From positions 1-64,000 of the forward strand of contig LUGL01000014.1 of the NCBI GenBank assembly GCA_002796835.1: a stretch of 64,000 bases of DNA, read 5' to 3'. The translations under genes were made by a program, and so were the position numbers. The notes under the pieces are model-generated. The model saw only the letters and a program-made list of their open reading frames with translations, did not search any database and had not been told where the DNA came from. The first letter of the stretch is position 1. Each line of letters begins with the position of its first letter. The stretch comes from Elainella saxicola E1 (lineage in GTDB: Bacteria > Cyanobacteriota > Cyanobacteriia > Elainellales > Elainellaceae). This document shows positions 9,046 to 17,766 of the stretch, in pieces.

Positions 9046-9909
9046 GTGAGTCAAACTAGCCAAGTCCTAGGTAGAGTGAATTCGATCGATCTACCCTTTG
9101 TTGAAGCCAACCTGACTTATCTGGTTCCACCCAAAGAGAAGCCCGTTAACTATACGTTTGAACCGCCTCCAGGTGTACCTCAGCGCAGTGGTATTCCTGA
9201 AGTCCATACCCTGCCAATTTATGATGCTCGATCGATCGCACCTGGTTTGTCGGTGGATCGGGAAGGATATGCGTTGCCGGATTATCCAACCGCAGTTCGA
9301 GATTTTTATGACGAAGCGGAAATTCGTCAGGTTTACTATTCTGAAGCGGAGCAGTTTTTGCAGGAATACACGGGTGCTGCCAGAGTCATCGTTTTTGATC
9401 ACATTGTTCGCAATGCTCAACGCGCACAGCCCGGTCGGAACACGATCCGAGAACCGGGGAAGATTGTTCACAACGACTTCACTGCCAATTCTGGCTATAC
9501 TCGCGGACAGCTCGTCCTGCAACTTCTGGGTGAATCAGATCCAGATGCATTACTGCAAAGACATTTCAGCATCATCAATATTTGGAGAGCGATCGCTGAT
9601 CCCATCCAAGAATCTCCCCTGGCAGTCTGTGATGCTCGCAGCATTGCGCCAACAGATTGGGTCGCCAGCGATCTGGTTTATCGCGATCGGGTGGGTGAAA
9701 CCTACGGGGTGACTTATAACCCGTCTCATCAATGGTTTTACTTCCCGTTCATGCATCGGGATCAGGCATTGCTGATTAAATGTTTTGATTCGGCAACCGA
9801 TGGCCGCGCCCGATTTTCGGCTCATTCTGCATTCGATGATCCCACCAGTCCTCCGAATGCTCCGCCGCGCGAAAGTATCGAACTCCGTACCTTGGTGTTT
9901 TACGAGTAA
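9046..9909 (+). CDS. CmcJ/NvfI-type Fe(II)/2-oxoglutarate oxygenase-like protein
   Basis: A 287-residue protein resembling the CmcJ/NvfI/AsaB group. The block KIVHNDFTANSGYT gives the H-x-D iron-ligand pair of 2-oxoglutarate-dependent oxygenases. NIWRAIADPIQESPLAVCDARSI is a characteristic family block, and the C-terminal HQWFYFPFMHRDQALLIKCFDS supplies candidate distal ligands. AAGGAGG at 9031-9037 fixes the GTG start at 9046. Members oxidise diverse natural products, so substrate cannot be assigned. It follows sfnB copy 2 and precedes a broken O-methyltransferase. Confidence 0.75.
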   Translation: MSQTSQVLGRVNSIDLPFVEANLTYLVPPKEKPVNYTFEPPPGVPQRSGIPEVHTLPIYDARSIAPGLSVDREGYALPDYPTAVRDFYDEAEIRQVYYSEAEQFLQEYTGAARVIVFDHIVRNAQRAQPGRNTIREPGKIVHNDFTANSGYTRGQLVLQLLGESDPDALLQRHFSIINIWRAIADPIQESPLAVCDARSIAPTDWVASDLVYRDRVGETYGVTYNPSHQWFYFPFMHRDQALLIKCFDSATDGRARFSAHSAFDDPTSPPNAPPRESIELRTLVFYE

Positions 9910-9920
9910 GGGAATTTTCC

Positions 9921-10592
9921 ATGTCTCAAGATCAATAGGCTGCGATCGACGATTACATTACTGAACTGTTTGTCCCGACGGACTCTGCCCTAGAAGCAAC
10001 GCTACAGTCTACGATCGATGCCGATTTACCTAAAATCAACGTTGCGCCGAACCAGGGAAAATTGCTCCAGATTCTAGCCCTCTCCCATCACGCCACCCGA
10101 ATTTTGGAGATTGGCACATTGGCAGGCTACAGCACAATCTGGTTGGCACGCGCATTACCCCAAAATGGCAAGCTGATCACGTTAGAGGCTAATCCGAAAC
10201 ATGCAGAGGTCGCTCGTGCCAATTTAAATCAGGCTGGACTAGAAGACACTGTGGAAATCCGGGTGGGTGCAGCGCTGGATACCTTACCTCAACTGGCTGC
10301 TGAAGGCCAAGCACCCTTCGATCTGGTTTTTATTGATGCAGATAAGGTGAATACGGCAGGTTATTTTGCCTGGGCGCTCAAGCTGACGCGACGCGGTAGT
10401 TTAATCATCACAGATAATGTTGTTCGCAAAGGAGGGGTGATTGATGCTACGAGTACTGACGAGAACGTTCAGGGAATTCGTCGCTTTAATGCTGCGTTAG
10501 CCTCGGAACCTCGTGTGACTGCAACTGTGGTTCAAACTGTTGGCAGCAAAGGACATGACGGATTAGCGATCGCGCTTGTGATCGCCGATTAA
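9921..10592 (+). pseudogene. O-methyltransferase interrupted by an early TAG stop
   Basis: The frame from ATG 9921 reads MSQDQ, then TAG at 9936-9938, then AAIDDYITELFVP and onward without another stop to 10592. Read through, it is 224 codons including the stop, the normal length for a caffeoyl-CoA-type class I O-methyltransferase. Related proteins begin MSQxQW, so the TAG is most simply a TGG (Trp) codon changed by one base. The downstream body is intact, with ILEIGTLAGYSTIWLARALP (SAM motif I), VTLEANPKHAE and FDLVFIDADKVNTAGYF (metal-binding block). The track's ORF begins at a TTG, 10062, which would remove the N-terminal helix. Options are a recent pseudogene, a sequencing error, or weak internal initiation. 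Confidence 0.75.
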
Positions 10593-10634
10593 TGGAACGT
10601 AGCGTACGAAACCATTTCTGCATTGAGAAAATAT

Positions 10635-11798
10635 ATGAATTCAAGACCATCTTTACGCTTTAAACCACAAAGTACGAATGTTCTGAGAAATTGGCTGTCG
10701 ATTAGCACGATCGCTCTATTAACTGCTTTGGCAGGTTGTGCTGCTTCAAATAATCAAAGTCAAACGGCGAGCAGTCCCGCAGCGAGTGCCAGTCCTGCGG
10801 CGAGCAGTCCCGCAGCCAGCGCCAGTCCGGTCCAGGTAGAACCAACGGGTTTACTGGCGCAGGTGCTCAGTCGCAGCAAAATTATTTGTGGCACAAGCGG
10901 GAAAGTTCCAGGCTTTAGTTTTGTCAACACGCAGGGTGAATACTCTGGATTTGATGTTGATATTTGTCGCGCAGTAGCCGTTGCAGTTTTCAATGATCCC
11001 AGCAAGGTAGAGTTTCGGCAATTGAGTGCGGCTCAGCGATTCACCTCATCACAAACAGGCAGCATTGATATTATTAGCCAAACTGCTACTGTGACAATTA
11101 GCCGTGAATCTACCGTTGGGGTTGCCTTTGGGCCTGTCATTCTCTATGACGGACAGGGATTAATGGTGAAGAAAAATAGTGGAATCACCAAAATTGAGCA
11201 ATTGGCCGGTAAGTCGGTTTGTGTGCAGACGGGTTCAACGACGATCCTCAATCTGACAGACCAGTTTCGTAAGCGAGGCATCGCCTATAAACCTGTTTCG
11301 TTTGATGATAACAACGCGACGTTTGCGGCTTATCAACAAGGTCGCTGTGAAGCGGTGACAGCCGATCGCTCTGGGTTAGTGTCGAATCGATCGAAACTCC
11401 CCAATCCCGATGAGCATACTATCTTAGATATCGTATTGTCTAAAGAGCCGCTCGCTCCTGGCGTGAAGCAAGGAGATCCACAGTGGGCTAATGTGTTGAA
11501 CTGGGTCGTCTATGTCTTGATTCAAGCCGATGAATTTGGGATTACTTCGAAAAATGTCGATCAAATTGCCCAGAGCACAAAAGATCCAGATATTCGACGT
11601 TTTCTAGGCTTGGAAGGAGATTTGGGTAAAGGGCTGGCCCTCAAGAATGATTATGCGCTACAGGTGATCAAACAAATTGGCAACTATAGCGAAGTGTACG
11701 ATCGCAACCTGGGCAAAGATTCTCCCCTCAAATTAGAGCGTGGTCCTAACAAACTCTGGACGGACGGAGGTTTGCTCTACTCTCCACCCTTCCGTTAA
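10635..11798 (+). CDS. General amino-acid ABC transporter binding lipoprotein (AapJ/BztA-like)
   Basis: A 387-residue periplasmic binding protein. ATG 10635 is preferred over TTG 10623; the N-terminus then reads as a lipoprotein signal, with TALAGC placing the lipid cysteine at about residue 35. An Ala/Ser/Pro-rich linker follows (about 40-72). The mature domain starts with VLSRSKIICGTSGKVPGFSF and continues YSGFDVDICRAVAVAVF, typical of the AapJ/BztA polar-amino-acid family. Two permease genes follow directly, but no ATPase gene is nearby, so it must borrow one. In this island the ligand could be a sulfur amino acid; that is inference. Confidence 0.87.
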   Translation: MNSRPSLRFKPQSTNVLRNWLSISTIALLTALAGCAASNNQSQTASSPAASASPAASSPAASASPVQVEPTGLLAQVLSRSKIICGTSGKVPGFSFVNTQGEYSGFDVDICRAVAVAVFNDPSKVEFRQLSAAQRFTSSQTGSIDIISQTATVTISRESTVGVAFGPVILYDGQGLMVKKNSGITKIEQLAGKSVCVQTGSTTILNLTDQFRKRGIAYKPVSFDDNNATFAAYQQGRCEAVTADRSGLVSNRSKLPNPDEHTILDIVLSKEPLAPGVKQGDPQWANVLNWVVYVLIQADEFGITSKNVDQIAQSTKDPDIRRFLGLEGDLGKGLALKNDYALQVIKQIGNYSEVYDRNLGKDSPLKLERGPNKLWTDGGLLYSPPFR

Positions 11799-11812
11799 TT
11801 GGGTCAGTTGTC

Positions 11813-12997
11813 ATGGCTATCCAAGTGTTTGGGTTTAAGAATGCCTTAGGACTGCTGCGAGATGTTCGCTTCTGGCGAATTGTGGGACAGCTTTTCTTTG
11901 TGCTTTTCCTGGTCTGGTTAGGCACAACCCTGTGGCATAACCTGACGCTCAATCTACAAAAAGCAGGTATTCAGATTGGACTGAATTTCATTCAATCCCA
12001 GGCCTCATTCGATATTGGCGAACGGATCATCACCTATAGCCCAACTGATAGTTTCGGTCGAGCATTATTTGTTGGATTCGTTAATACGTTGCGTGTGACG
12101 GGAATTGGAATGGTTCTTGCCACACTGTTGGGATTGGTGATCGGATTGGCTCGCTTATCCGACAATTGGTTGATTGAGCAACTTGCCAAGCTTTATGTGG
12201 AAGTCTTTCGCAATACCCCCCTGCTGTTGCAGCTGTTTTTCTGGTATTTTGCCGGATTTGCTAAACTGCCGTCGATTGACAGCAACACACCACCCTCCAG
12301 TTTATTTTACCTCACCAACCGTGGTTTAGCCCTCACCTGGGTTTCTGCCACTGCCGCCACTGGAATTTGGATTGGCCTATTAACTCTCGCTACCCTGATC
12401 GCGATCGGCCTATGGCAATGGCGACGATGGTTGAGAATTGAACGGGGTGTTGCTAGCCGCACCTGGCTCTGGGCTGGAGGGGCGATCGGTCTGGGGATAA
12501 TTCTCGCCTTTGCCATTACTCGCGCCAGTCCGTTTGAATGGAATGTGCCGCGACTCAATGCCACTGAGCTAGAAGGAGGATTACAGATTTCTCCAGAATT
12601 CACTTCCTTACTCCTGGGAGTGACTTTTTTCATTGCTAGCTTCATTGCTGAAATTGTTCGAGCTGGCATTCAATCGGTTCCTAAAGGGCAATGGGAAGCT
12701 GCTAAATCGCTGGGCCTGAAGCCAGGAGTGATGCTTTCCAAAGTGATTCTTCCCCAGGCCTTGCGGGTTATCATTCCGCCATTGACCAGCCAGTATCTTA
12801 ATTTAGCAAAAGGAACAAGCTTGGCGATTGCGATCGGCTATCCCGATATTTACTTTGTTGCAAACACAATTTTCAATCAAACTGGCCGTGTTGTTGAAGT
12901 GATGCTCATCCTGATGGCATCCTATCTCGGCGTCAACCTGATTATTTCTTTGATCATGAACCTGGTCAATTACAGTTTCCAGATTAAGGAACGATAG
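11813..12997 (+). CDS. Amino-acid ABC transporter permease 1 (AapQ/BztB-like)
   Basis: A 394-residue inner-membrane permease beginning 14 bases after the binding-protein gene. Hydrophobic segments are visible from residue 22 onward. VGFVNTLRVTGIGMVLATLLG is the start of the BPD transport domain, and the EAA loop is QWEAAKSLGLKPG, which contacts the ATPase. The long periplasmic insert between the first segments and the core, including LNFIQSQASFDIGERI, is typical of the AapQ/BztB group. It would pair with the next gene as a heterodimeric channel for polar amino acids. Confidence 0.88.
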   Translation: MAIQVFGFKNALGLLRDVRFWRIVGQLFFVLFLVWLGTTLWHNLTLNLQKAGIQIGLNFIQSQASFDIGERIITYSPTDSFGRALFVGFVNTLRVTGIGMVLATLLGLVIGLARLSDNWLIEQLAKLYVEVFRNTPLLLQLFFWYFAGFAKLPSIDSNTPPSSLFYLTNRGLALTWVSATAATGIWIGLLTLATLIAIGLWQWRRWLRIERGVASRTWLWAGGAIGLGIILAFAITRASPFEWNVPRLNATELEGGLQISPEFTSLLLGVTFFIASFIAEIVRAGIQSVPKGQWEAAKSLGLKPGVMLSKVILPQALRVIIPPLTSQYLNLAKGTSLAIAIGYPDIYFVANTIFNQTGRVVEVMLILMASYLGVNLIISLIMNLVNYSFQIKER

Positions 12998-13042
12998 CAT
13001 CATCTTGGTTTGTTCCCCCTCTTCCATCCCCTCTCCCTGCTC

Positions 13043-14251
13043 ATGTCTCTTGATCTTGCTCCTATCACCGACTCGCCGCCCGTTTCTACGTCACTCACCC
13101 CCTGGAATTGGGCTAGGAAACGGCTGTTCAATACCTGGTATAACATTATTCTGACTATTGCTGCACTGTTGGCGATCGGCCTGGGGCTCAAAGGCTTTCT
13201 AGTCTGGGCAACGACGCAAGCACAGTGGGCCGTTGTCAGCAACAATTTGAAGCTATTTGTTGCAGGGCGGTTTCCTGATCCCTTACTTTGGCGGCTCTGG
13301 ATAATTTTGGGCGTGATCATCGGCTTGAGCGGTTTGACTTGGGGGAAACTCCAGGCGAAGGAGCGACTCTGGACTCGCGATCGGTTGCTGATTGCAGCAG
13401 GAATTGCGGTGGCGATCGGTCTGATTCCCATAAGTTTTGCCTCGCGTTTGATTTCTGGCGGTTTGCTGCTGCTGCTCCTAGTTGCTTTCTGGCTGGGACG
13501 GTTGCTGCCCAGTCGGTTTAATCGCTGGCTGGCGGTGGCCTGGGCGCTCTCATTTCCGCTTGTGTTTTGGTTGCTGCGGGGAGGTTTTGGCCTGCAAGAA
13601 GTACAAACAACTGATTGGAGTGGTCTGTTGCTAACGCTTCTGGGAGCAGTGATTGGGATTGCCTTTGCTTTTCCGTTAGGCGTTCTGTTGGCGCTCGGTC
13701 GCCAGAGCACTTTGCCGATCGTTCGGCTTTTCTCTACGCTTTTCATTGAAGTGATGCGGGGGCTACCGTTGATTGGGGTTTTGTTTATTGGCCTGGTGAT
13801 GCTGCCGCTGCTGTTACCGCCAGAGTGGGGACAGCCTGATCAACTCCTGCGGGGACTGGTCGGATTAATCCTATTTAGTGCTGCCTATATTGCAGAAGTT
13901 GTGCGTGGCGGTTTGCAATCTGTTCCCAGAGGACAACTCGAAGCGGCGCGCGCTTTGGGACTGAATCCTCTGCTGGTGATTGGTTTGATTCTGCTACCGC
14001 AAGCCCTCAGAACAGTAATTCCGGCATTGGTGGGAGAATTTGTCAGCCTATTCAAAGAGACAACGCTGCTCTCTGTATTTGGTTTGATTGAGCTATTGGG
14101 CATTTCAGCTTCGATTTTGGCGAATCCAGATTACGTGGGCCGGTATGTTGAAGTGTATTTATTTGCAGGGGGCCTCTACTGGATTTTCTGTTACGTGATG
14201 TCGATCGCCAGCCAGCGTCTTGAAAACAGTTTGGGGGTCGATCAGCGTTAG
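13043..14251 (+). CDS. Amino-acid ABC transporter permease 2 (AapM/BztC-like)
   Basis: A 402-residue permease partner of the preceding gene. ATG 13043 (MSLDLAPITD) is chosen; the track's 13010 start is a TTG inside the spacer. Several hydrophobic helices precede the transport core, which contains TDWSGLLLTLLGAVIGIAFA, FIEVMRGLPLIGVLF and the EAA loop QLEAARALGLNPLLV. In other bacteria an AapP/BztD ATPase gene follows. Here the next gene is pncC on the opposite strand, so the set is missing its ATPase locally. Confidence 0.87.
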   Translation: MSLDLAPITDSPPVSTSLTPWNWARKRLFNTWYNIILTIAALLAIGLGLKGFLVWATTQAQWAVVSNNLKLFVAGRFPDPLLWRLWIILGVIIGLSGLTWGKLQAKERLWTRDRLLIAAGIAVAIGLIPISFASRLISGGLLLLLLVAFWLGRLLPSRFNRWLAVAWALSFPLVFWLLRGGFGLQEVQTTDWSGLLLTLLGAVIGIAFAFPLGVLLALGRQSTLPIVRLFSTLFIEVMRGLPLIGVLFIGLVMLPLLLPPEWGQPDQLLRGLVGLILFSAAYIAEVVRGGLQSVPRGQLEAARALGLNPLLVIGLILLPQALRTVIPALVGEFVSLFKETTLLSVFGLIELLGISASILANPDYVGRYVEVYLFAGGLYWIFCYVMSIASQRLENSLGVDQR

Positions 14252-14267
14252 ATCAGCCTTGAAGCGA

Positions 14268-14284
14268 AACCCTCGTTCAGGGTT
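14268..14284. terminator. Weak hairpin between convergent genes
   Basis: AACCCT-cgttc-AGGGTT forms a 6-bp stem with a 5-base loop between the ends of the permease gene and the pncC-like gene. No clear T-run follows in either direction, so its role as a bidirectional terminator is uncertain. Confidence 0.3.
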
Positions 14285-14775
14285 CATGTTTCAATCACAT
14301 TTAAGACCAATTTCAATGCCGCTTGAACAGCAGCTAGTCGAACGGCATCGCGATCCCCCTGAAACTGATATCGCTTCTCCAAGATTGGACCACCGCGTTG
14401 GGCTGCTGCAATAAAAACGGTGCCAACAGGTTTGTCAGGGCTGCCGCCGCCCGGCCCAGCATAGCCCGTGACAGCGATGCTAGCATCCGCATGGCTGTGA
14501 ACAAAAATAGCTTCTGCCAGGGCTTTAGTAATTTCAGCACTGACCGCACCATGAGTTTTTGCAATTTCAGCGGGAATATCCAATCCACCTGACTTCGCTT
14601 CATAACCATACAAAACGAATCCTCGCTCAAAGACTTCTGAGGCTCCAGAGGCTGAGGTGATGGCTGCGGAAACCAGACCGGCTGTTACAGTCTCGGCAGT
14701 GCTGAGATGAAATTTGCGGCTACGGGCTGCGATCAAAACCTGTTCTGCTGCACTGAGGATATCAGGAGAAAACAT
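14284..14775 (-). CDS. pncC: PncC/CinA-type NMN amidohydrolase
   Basis: A 163-residue stand-alone CinA C-terminal domain. The known activity is deamidation of nicotinamide mononucleotide to nicotinate mononucleotide. Visible family blocks are FERGFVLYGYEAKSGG, HGAVSAEITKALAEA, SIAVTGYAGPGGGSPDKPVGTV and GDRDAVRLAAVQAAL. The usual AES-C-TGG nucleophile block reads AETVTAG here, so the catalytic serine position appears to be threonine; whether activity is kept is unknown. It lies 51 bases downstream of the OMP-decarboxylase-like gene on the same strand and near nadV. Together with NadV it could form a nicotinamide to NMN to NaMN salvage route. Confidence 0.78.
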   Translation of the reverse strand: MFSPDILSAAEQVLIAARSRKFHLSTAETVTAGLVSAAITSASGASEVFERGFVLYGYEAKSGGLDIPAEIAKTHGAVSAEITKALAEAIFVHSHADASIAVTGYAGPGGGSPDKPVGTVFIAAAQRGGPILEKRYQFQGDRDAVRLAAVQAALKLVLNVIET

Positions 14776-14826
14776 AGGGGATACCTTGGATGAATTGCAG
14801 TTGTTTAGAGAATCAGATTGTCCAAA

Positions 14827-15552
14827 TTACAAGGTTGCGATCGCTTCACCAGACAAGCGTTTTGCGGCTTCGGCTGGATCATCTGCCTCACAAATGGCTC
14901 GCCCAACAATTGCGTAAGCTGACCAGTTGCCGATCGTCGCAAAAGTGTCGTGAATGTTGCCACCCAGCGCCCCAATTCCTGGTAAAAAGAGAGAGGCGTT
15001 CCCAATCTTGTTTCTCAATGTATGAATATGCTGAGCGAGCCGTTCAGGATCATTGGCTGGAAGAACAAAATGTTGCGCACCCAATCCAATGGCAAGATTG
15101 AAAATCCGTTCTAGCACGTCATCAATAACATAACCGCCATGACTCACTCGGTAGTCCGGAAAGGGGAGTTCACCGCCTACGATCGGTAAAATATCCTGTT
15201 CCAAGGCAGCACCAACAAAAGACTTTACCGATTGCTCCCCTGCCAACGGAAACAGAATGACGGCTTGTACACCTGATTCAGTGCATAGGGAGATAAATTT
15301 CTTTGCCATACTGGGAACATCGGGGCCAGCTTTTTGGTGATCATAGATCAGCGGCAAATCAGTCTCCTCACGCAGTGCCTTGACTGCACCCGCTAACCCA
15401 AGGCGGAGTACGCTAGCCAACCCAAGCTTGTAGCCAGCGATGCCAGGAATGTCTGTAGTTGCTGCCACAATCCGGCGGCTTTGATCAAAACTATCGCCAT
15501 CTAGGGCAGGGATAATGCCCCGTGAAACTGGAAACTCTAGGGCTTTAGACAT
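14827..15552 (-). CDS. Orotidine 5'-phosphate decarboxylase-like protein
   Basis: A 241-residue TIM-barrel protein of the OMP decarboxylase superfamily. The N-terminus GIIPALDGDSF, the GYKLGLASVLRLGL block and YDHQKAGPDVP (active-site Asp-Lys-Asp with slightly longer spacing than the classic DxKxxDIP), followed by PGIGALGG and AIVGRAIC (phosphate loop), support this. The same DHQKAG variant occurs in a described subgroup annotated as PyrF, so decarboxylation of OMP to UMP is likely but not certain. It is transcribed with the pncC-like gene. A weak copy of the island's operator core lies about 50 bases upstream (15604). Confidence 0.75.
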   Translation of the reverse strand: MSKALEFPVSRGIIPALDGDSFDQSRRIVAATTDIPGIAGYKLGLASVLRLGLAGAVKALREETDLPLIYDHQKAGPDVPSMAKKFISLCTESGVQAVILFPLAGEQSVKSFVGAALEQDILPIVGGELPFPDYRVSHGGYVIDDVLERIFNLAIGLGAQHFVLPANDPERLAQHIHTLRNKIGNASLFLPGIGALGGNIHDTFATIGNWSAYAIVGRAICEADDPAEAAKRLSGEAIATL

Positions 15553-16115
15553 AATCCAGTATTTCCTATCTATGATGCAAGAGTTCAGCCTGCCATACGC
15601 TCAGTCTACCGTAAATCACAACTACATATACGATTGACATTTTCATATAACGTTTTAGAGAAAACATGTTTCTAGCTCAATCAATTCTGATATTAAAGAA
15701 ATTCATAGTTGCATCCTGTACTTTTTGAGTGACTCATATTTCAACTCAAGCGGAGTTTGTTCTCAAAAAACTTGTGTCTCAAATAGGAATATGATATGTT
15801 CTCGAAAATCCAGTGTAAATCAATCAACGAACTGGATGGATGTCGCAACAAGCTAAACGGCCTGTTTGTTAGATTGCGTTCTGGGCATTTTTTCACTGAT
15901 GTGGTGCTGCATCTCTAAGACCGAGTTTTCAGGCAGAGTTTCTCCTTGCAGAAGCTTTATGGTTGTTTTTTTCTAAACATTCCAGTAGAAAACGTTCCAG
16001 TAGAACCATAGATCTCACACCAAATTTGACGGTGACTACTTGCTACTTGACTGATAAACGTTCACAGATCCGTTGGCATTCCAATAAAAACCCATTGAAC
16101 TAGGAGCGAATTGAC
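15553..16115. other. Intergenic region between pyrF-like gene and nadV
   Basis: A 563-base divergent promoter region. It contains a weak operator-like CTACCGTAAATC at 15605-15616 and a short direct repeat TTCCAGTAGAA at 15980-15990 and 15995-16005. The segment is AT-rich from about 15640 to 15800. No credible gene was seen. Confidence 0.5.
15604..15630 (+). promoter_or_regulatory. Weak operator-like sequence
   Basis: CTACCGTAAATCACAACTAC differs from the core CTACGGTAAATC by one base, and its right half is poorly conserved. It is placed about 50 bases before the pyrF-like start. It may be chance. Confidence 0.25.
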
Positions 16116-17576
16116 ATGGGCACAAGGATCGCAGACTTTGGGAATATTATTCTCAATACGGACAGCTACAAACATTCGCACCATGTGCTCTATCCGCCAG
16201 GAACAGAGTATGTTTCAAGCTACATTGAAGCTCGGGGAGGTCCTTATCCGGCCCATCTGGTGGTTGGGTTGCAAGCATACCTGCGGGAGTATCTCCTGAA
16301 GCCAATTACACTTGAGGATATTGACGAAGCTGAGCGGGTGACTCGTGAGCACCGCATTCCCTTTAATCGTGAGGGATGGCTGGGGATTGTCAATGACTAC
16401 GACGGCTACCTGCCGTTGGAAATCGAAGCTGTTCCTGAAGGGACGGTTCTGCCAATCAATAATGTTTTGGTACAGGTAATCAACACCGATCCTAAATACT
16501 TTTGGGTAACGAGTTTTATTGAGACCTCATTGCTGCGGGGAGTCTGGTATCCAACTTCCGTTGGCACGCTGAGTTGGTATGGCAAACAGATTATCCGTCA
16601 GGCACTGGAGAAGACTTCCGATCATCCTGAAATTATTCGCGATGTGCTGCATGATTATGGAGCTCGCGGCGTGAGTTCTCAACAGTCAGCGGCACTGGGT
16701 GGATTAGCTCACTTAGTCAACTTTGAGCAAACAGATACGATTTCCGGATCCCTTGCTGCATCCCGTTATTATAATGCGATCGCCCCAGGAGCATCCGGAC
16801 CGAACTCTGAGCACTCGACGATGACAGCATGGGGACGCGAAAATGAAGCTGAAGCCTATGCTAACGTAATCAGACAGTACCATAATTGGGACATTAAGGT
16901 CATCGTTGCTGATTCCTATGATCTAAAGCATGCCGTTGATGTTATTTTTGGCAACGAACTTAAGGATCTCGTTGACAATCAGCCAGGTACCGTCTTTGTT
17001 CGCCCAGATTCAGGGGATCCGGTTGAAACAACTGCTGATACCGTCGAAGGGCTGACCAAACATTACGGCTATGAAATTAATAGCAAGGGATACAAGGTGC
17101 TGCCGAATCAGATCCGGGCTTGCCAGGGAGATGGCATTACCCTCGATAGCCTGCGTCGGATCTACGAAGAGCTAGACCGTCGTAAGTTGGCCGCAGACAA
17201 CGTCTACTTTGGGATGGGAGGTGGTTTGCTACAGCAGATTAACCGAGATACCCTCCATTTCGCCATGAAGGCAAATGCTGTGCAAGTGAACGGAGAGTGG
17301 CGGGAGATCTACAAGCGGCCCAGCCTTCAAGCCCTGAAAAATTCAAAACCGGGTCGATTAGCGCTCCGCTACAAAGACGGTGAATATGAAACCGTGCCGA
17401 GGGACTCCATCCCTGCTGATGAAAATCTCCTGGTTCCAGTGTTCCGCAACGGTAAGTTGCTCAAGCGATGGGATTTTAAGGAACTGATCGAGCGTAGCGA
17501 AAGACCTGTACCGTCGCACTATTACAGCGGTATTGTCAAACCACAAATTGAGCGGATCGTGGCGGCTGTTAAATAA
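16116..17576 (+). CDS. nadV: Nicotinamide phosphoribosyltransferase
   Basis: A 486-residue NAMPT/NadV protein, which joins nicotinamide and PRPP to give NMN. Strong family blocks run through the protein: NIILNTDSYKHSHHVLYPPG at the N-terminus, YPTSVGTLSW, HDYGARGVSSQQSAALGG, FEQTDTISGSLAASRYY, PNSEHSTMTAWGRENEAEAY, FVRPDSGDPVET and YFGMGGGLLQQINRDTLHFA. Length matches the family. The ATG at 16116 has upstream AGGAG (16101-16105). Together with the nearby PncC-like amidohydrolase it would feed NMN into NAD synthesis by way of NaMN. A sulfur link is not apparent. Confidence 0.95.
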   Translation: MGTRIADFGNIILNTDSYKHSHHVLYPPGTEYVSSYIEARGGPYPAHLVVGLQAYLREYLLKPITLEDIDEAERVTREHRIPFNREGWLGIVNDYDGYLPLEIEAVPEGTVLPINNVLVQVINTDPKYFWVTSFIETSLLRGVWYPTSVGTLSWYGKQIIRQALEKTSDHPEIIRDVLHDYGARGVSSQQSAALGGLAHLVNFEQTDTISGSLAASRYYNAIAPGASGPNSEHSTMTAWGRENEAEAYANVIRQYHNWDIKVIVADSYDLKHAVDVIFGNELKDLVDNQPGTVFVRPDSGDPVETTADTVEGLTKHYGYEINSKGYKVLPNQIRACQGDGITLDSLRRIYEELDRRKLAADNVYFGMGGGLLQQINRDTLHFAMKANAVQVNGEWREIYKRPSLQALKNSKPGRLALRYKDGEYETVPRDSIPADENLLVPVFRNGKLLKRWDFKELIERSERPVPSHYYSGIVKPQIERIVAAVK

Positions 17577-17683
17577 GCGAATGGCTGTTGAATAACCGAT
17601 CAATAAAAGCGTTTCTGGATATTGGAAACATGTTCCAGAGATATTACCTTGGCAGCAAAAAAGAATGCATGATTTGAGAACCC

Positions 17684-17718
17684 GGGTTGTGTGGCGCGCT
17701 CCGCGCGCCACACAACCC
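17684..17718. repeat. Perfect 16-bp inverted-repeat hairpin
   Basis: GGGTTGTGTGGCGCGC, loop TCC, then its exact complement form a very stable stem between nadV and the HAD phosphatase gene. No T-run follows on the plus strand. It looks like a REP-type palindromic unit; it could also stop transcription from nadV or stabilise its mRNA. Confidence 0.7.
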
Positions 17719-17766
17719 AATCTCTTTAATTGCCGAGGCAATAAAGATCTAGTTCTGAGGAATGAG

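Noticed and set aside
10062-10592. O-methyltransferase as a normal 176-residue gene starting at TTG 10062
   Set aside because: Homologous sequence continues upstream in frame to ATG 9921 past a TAG, so the short form is a truncated reading.
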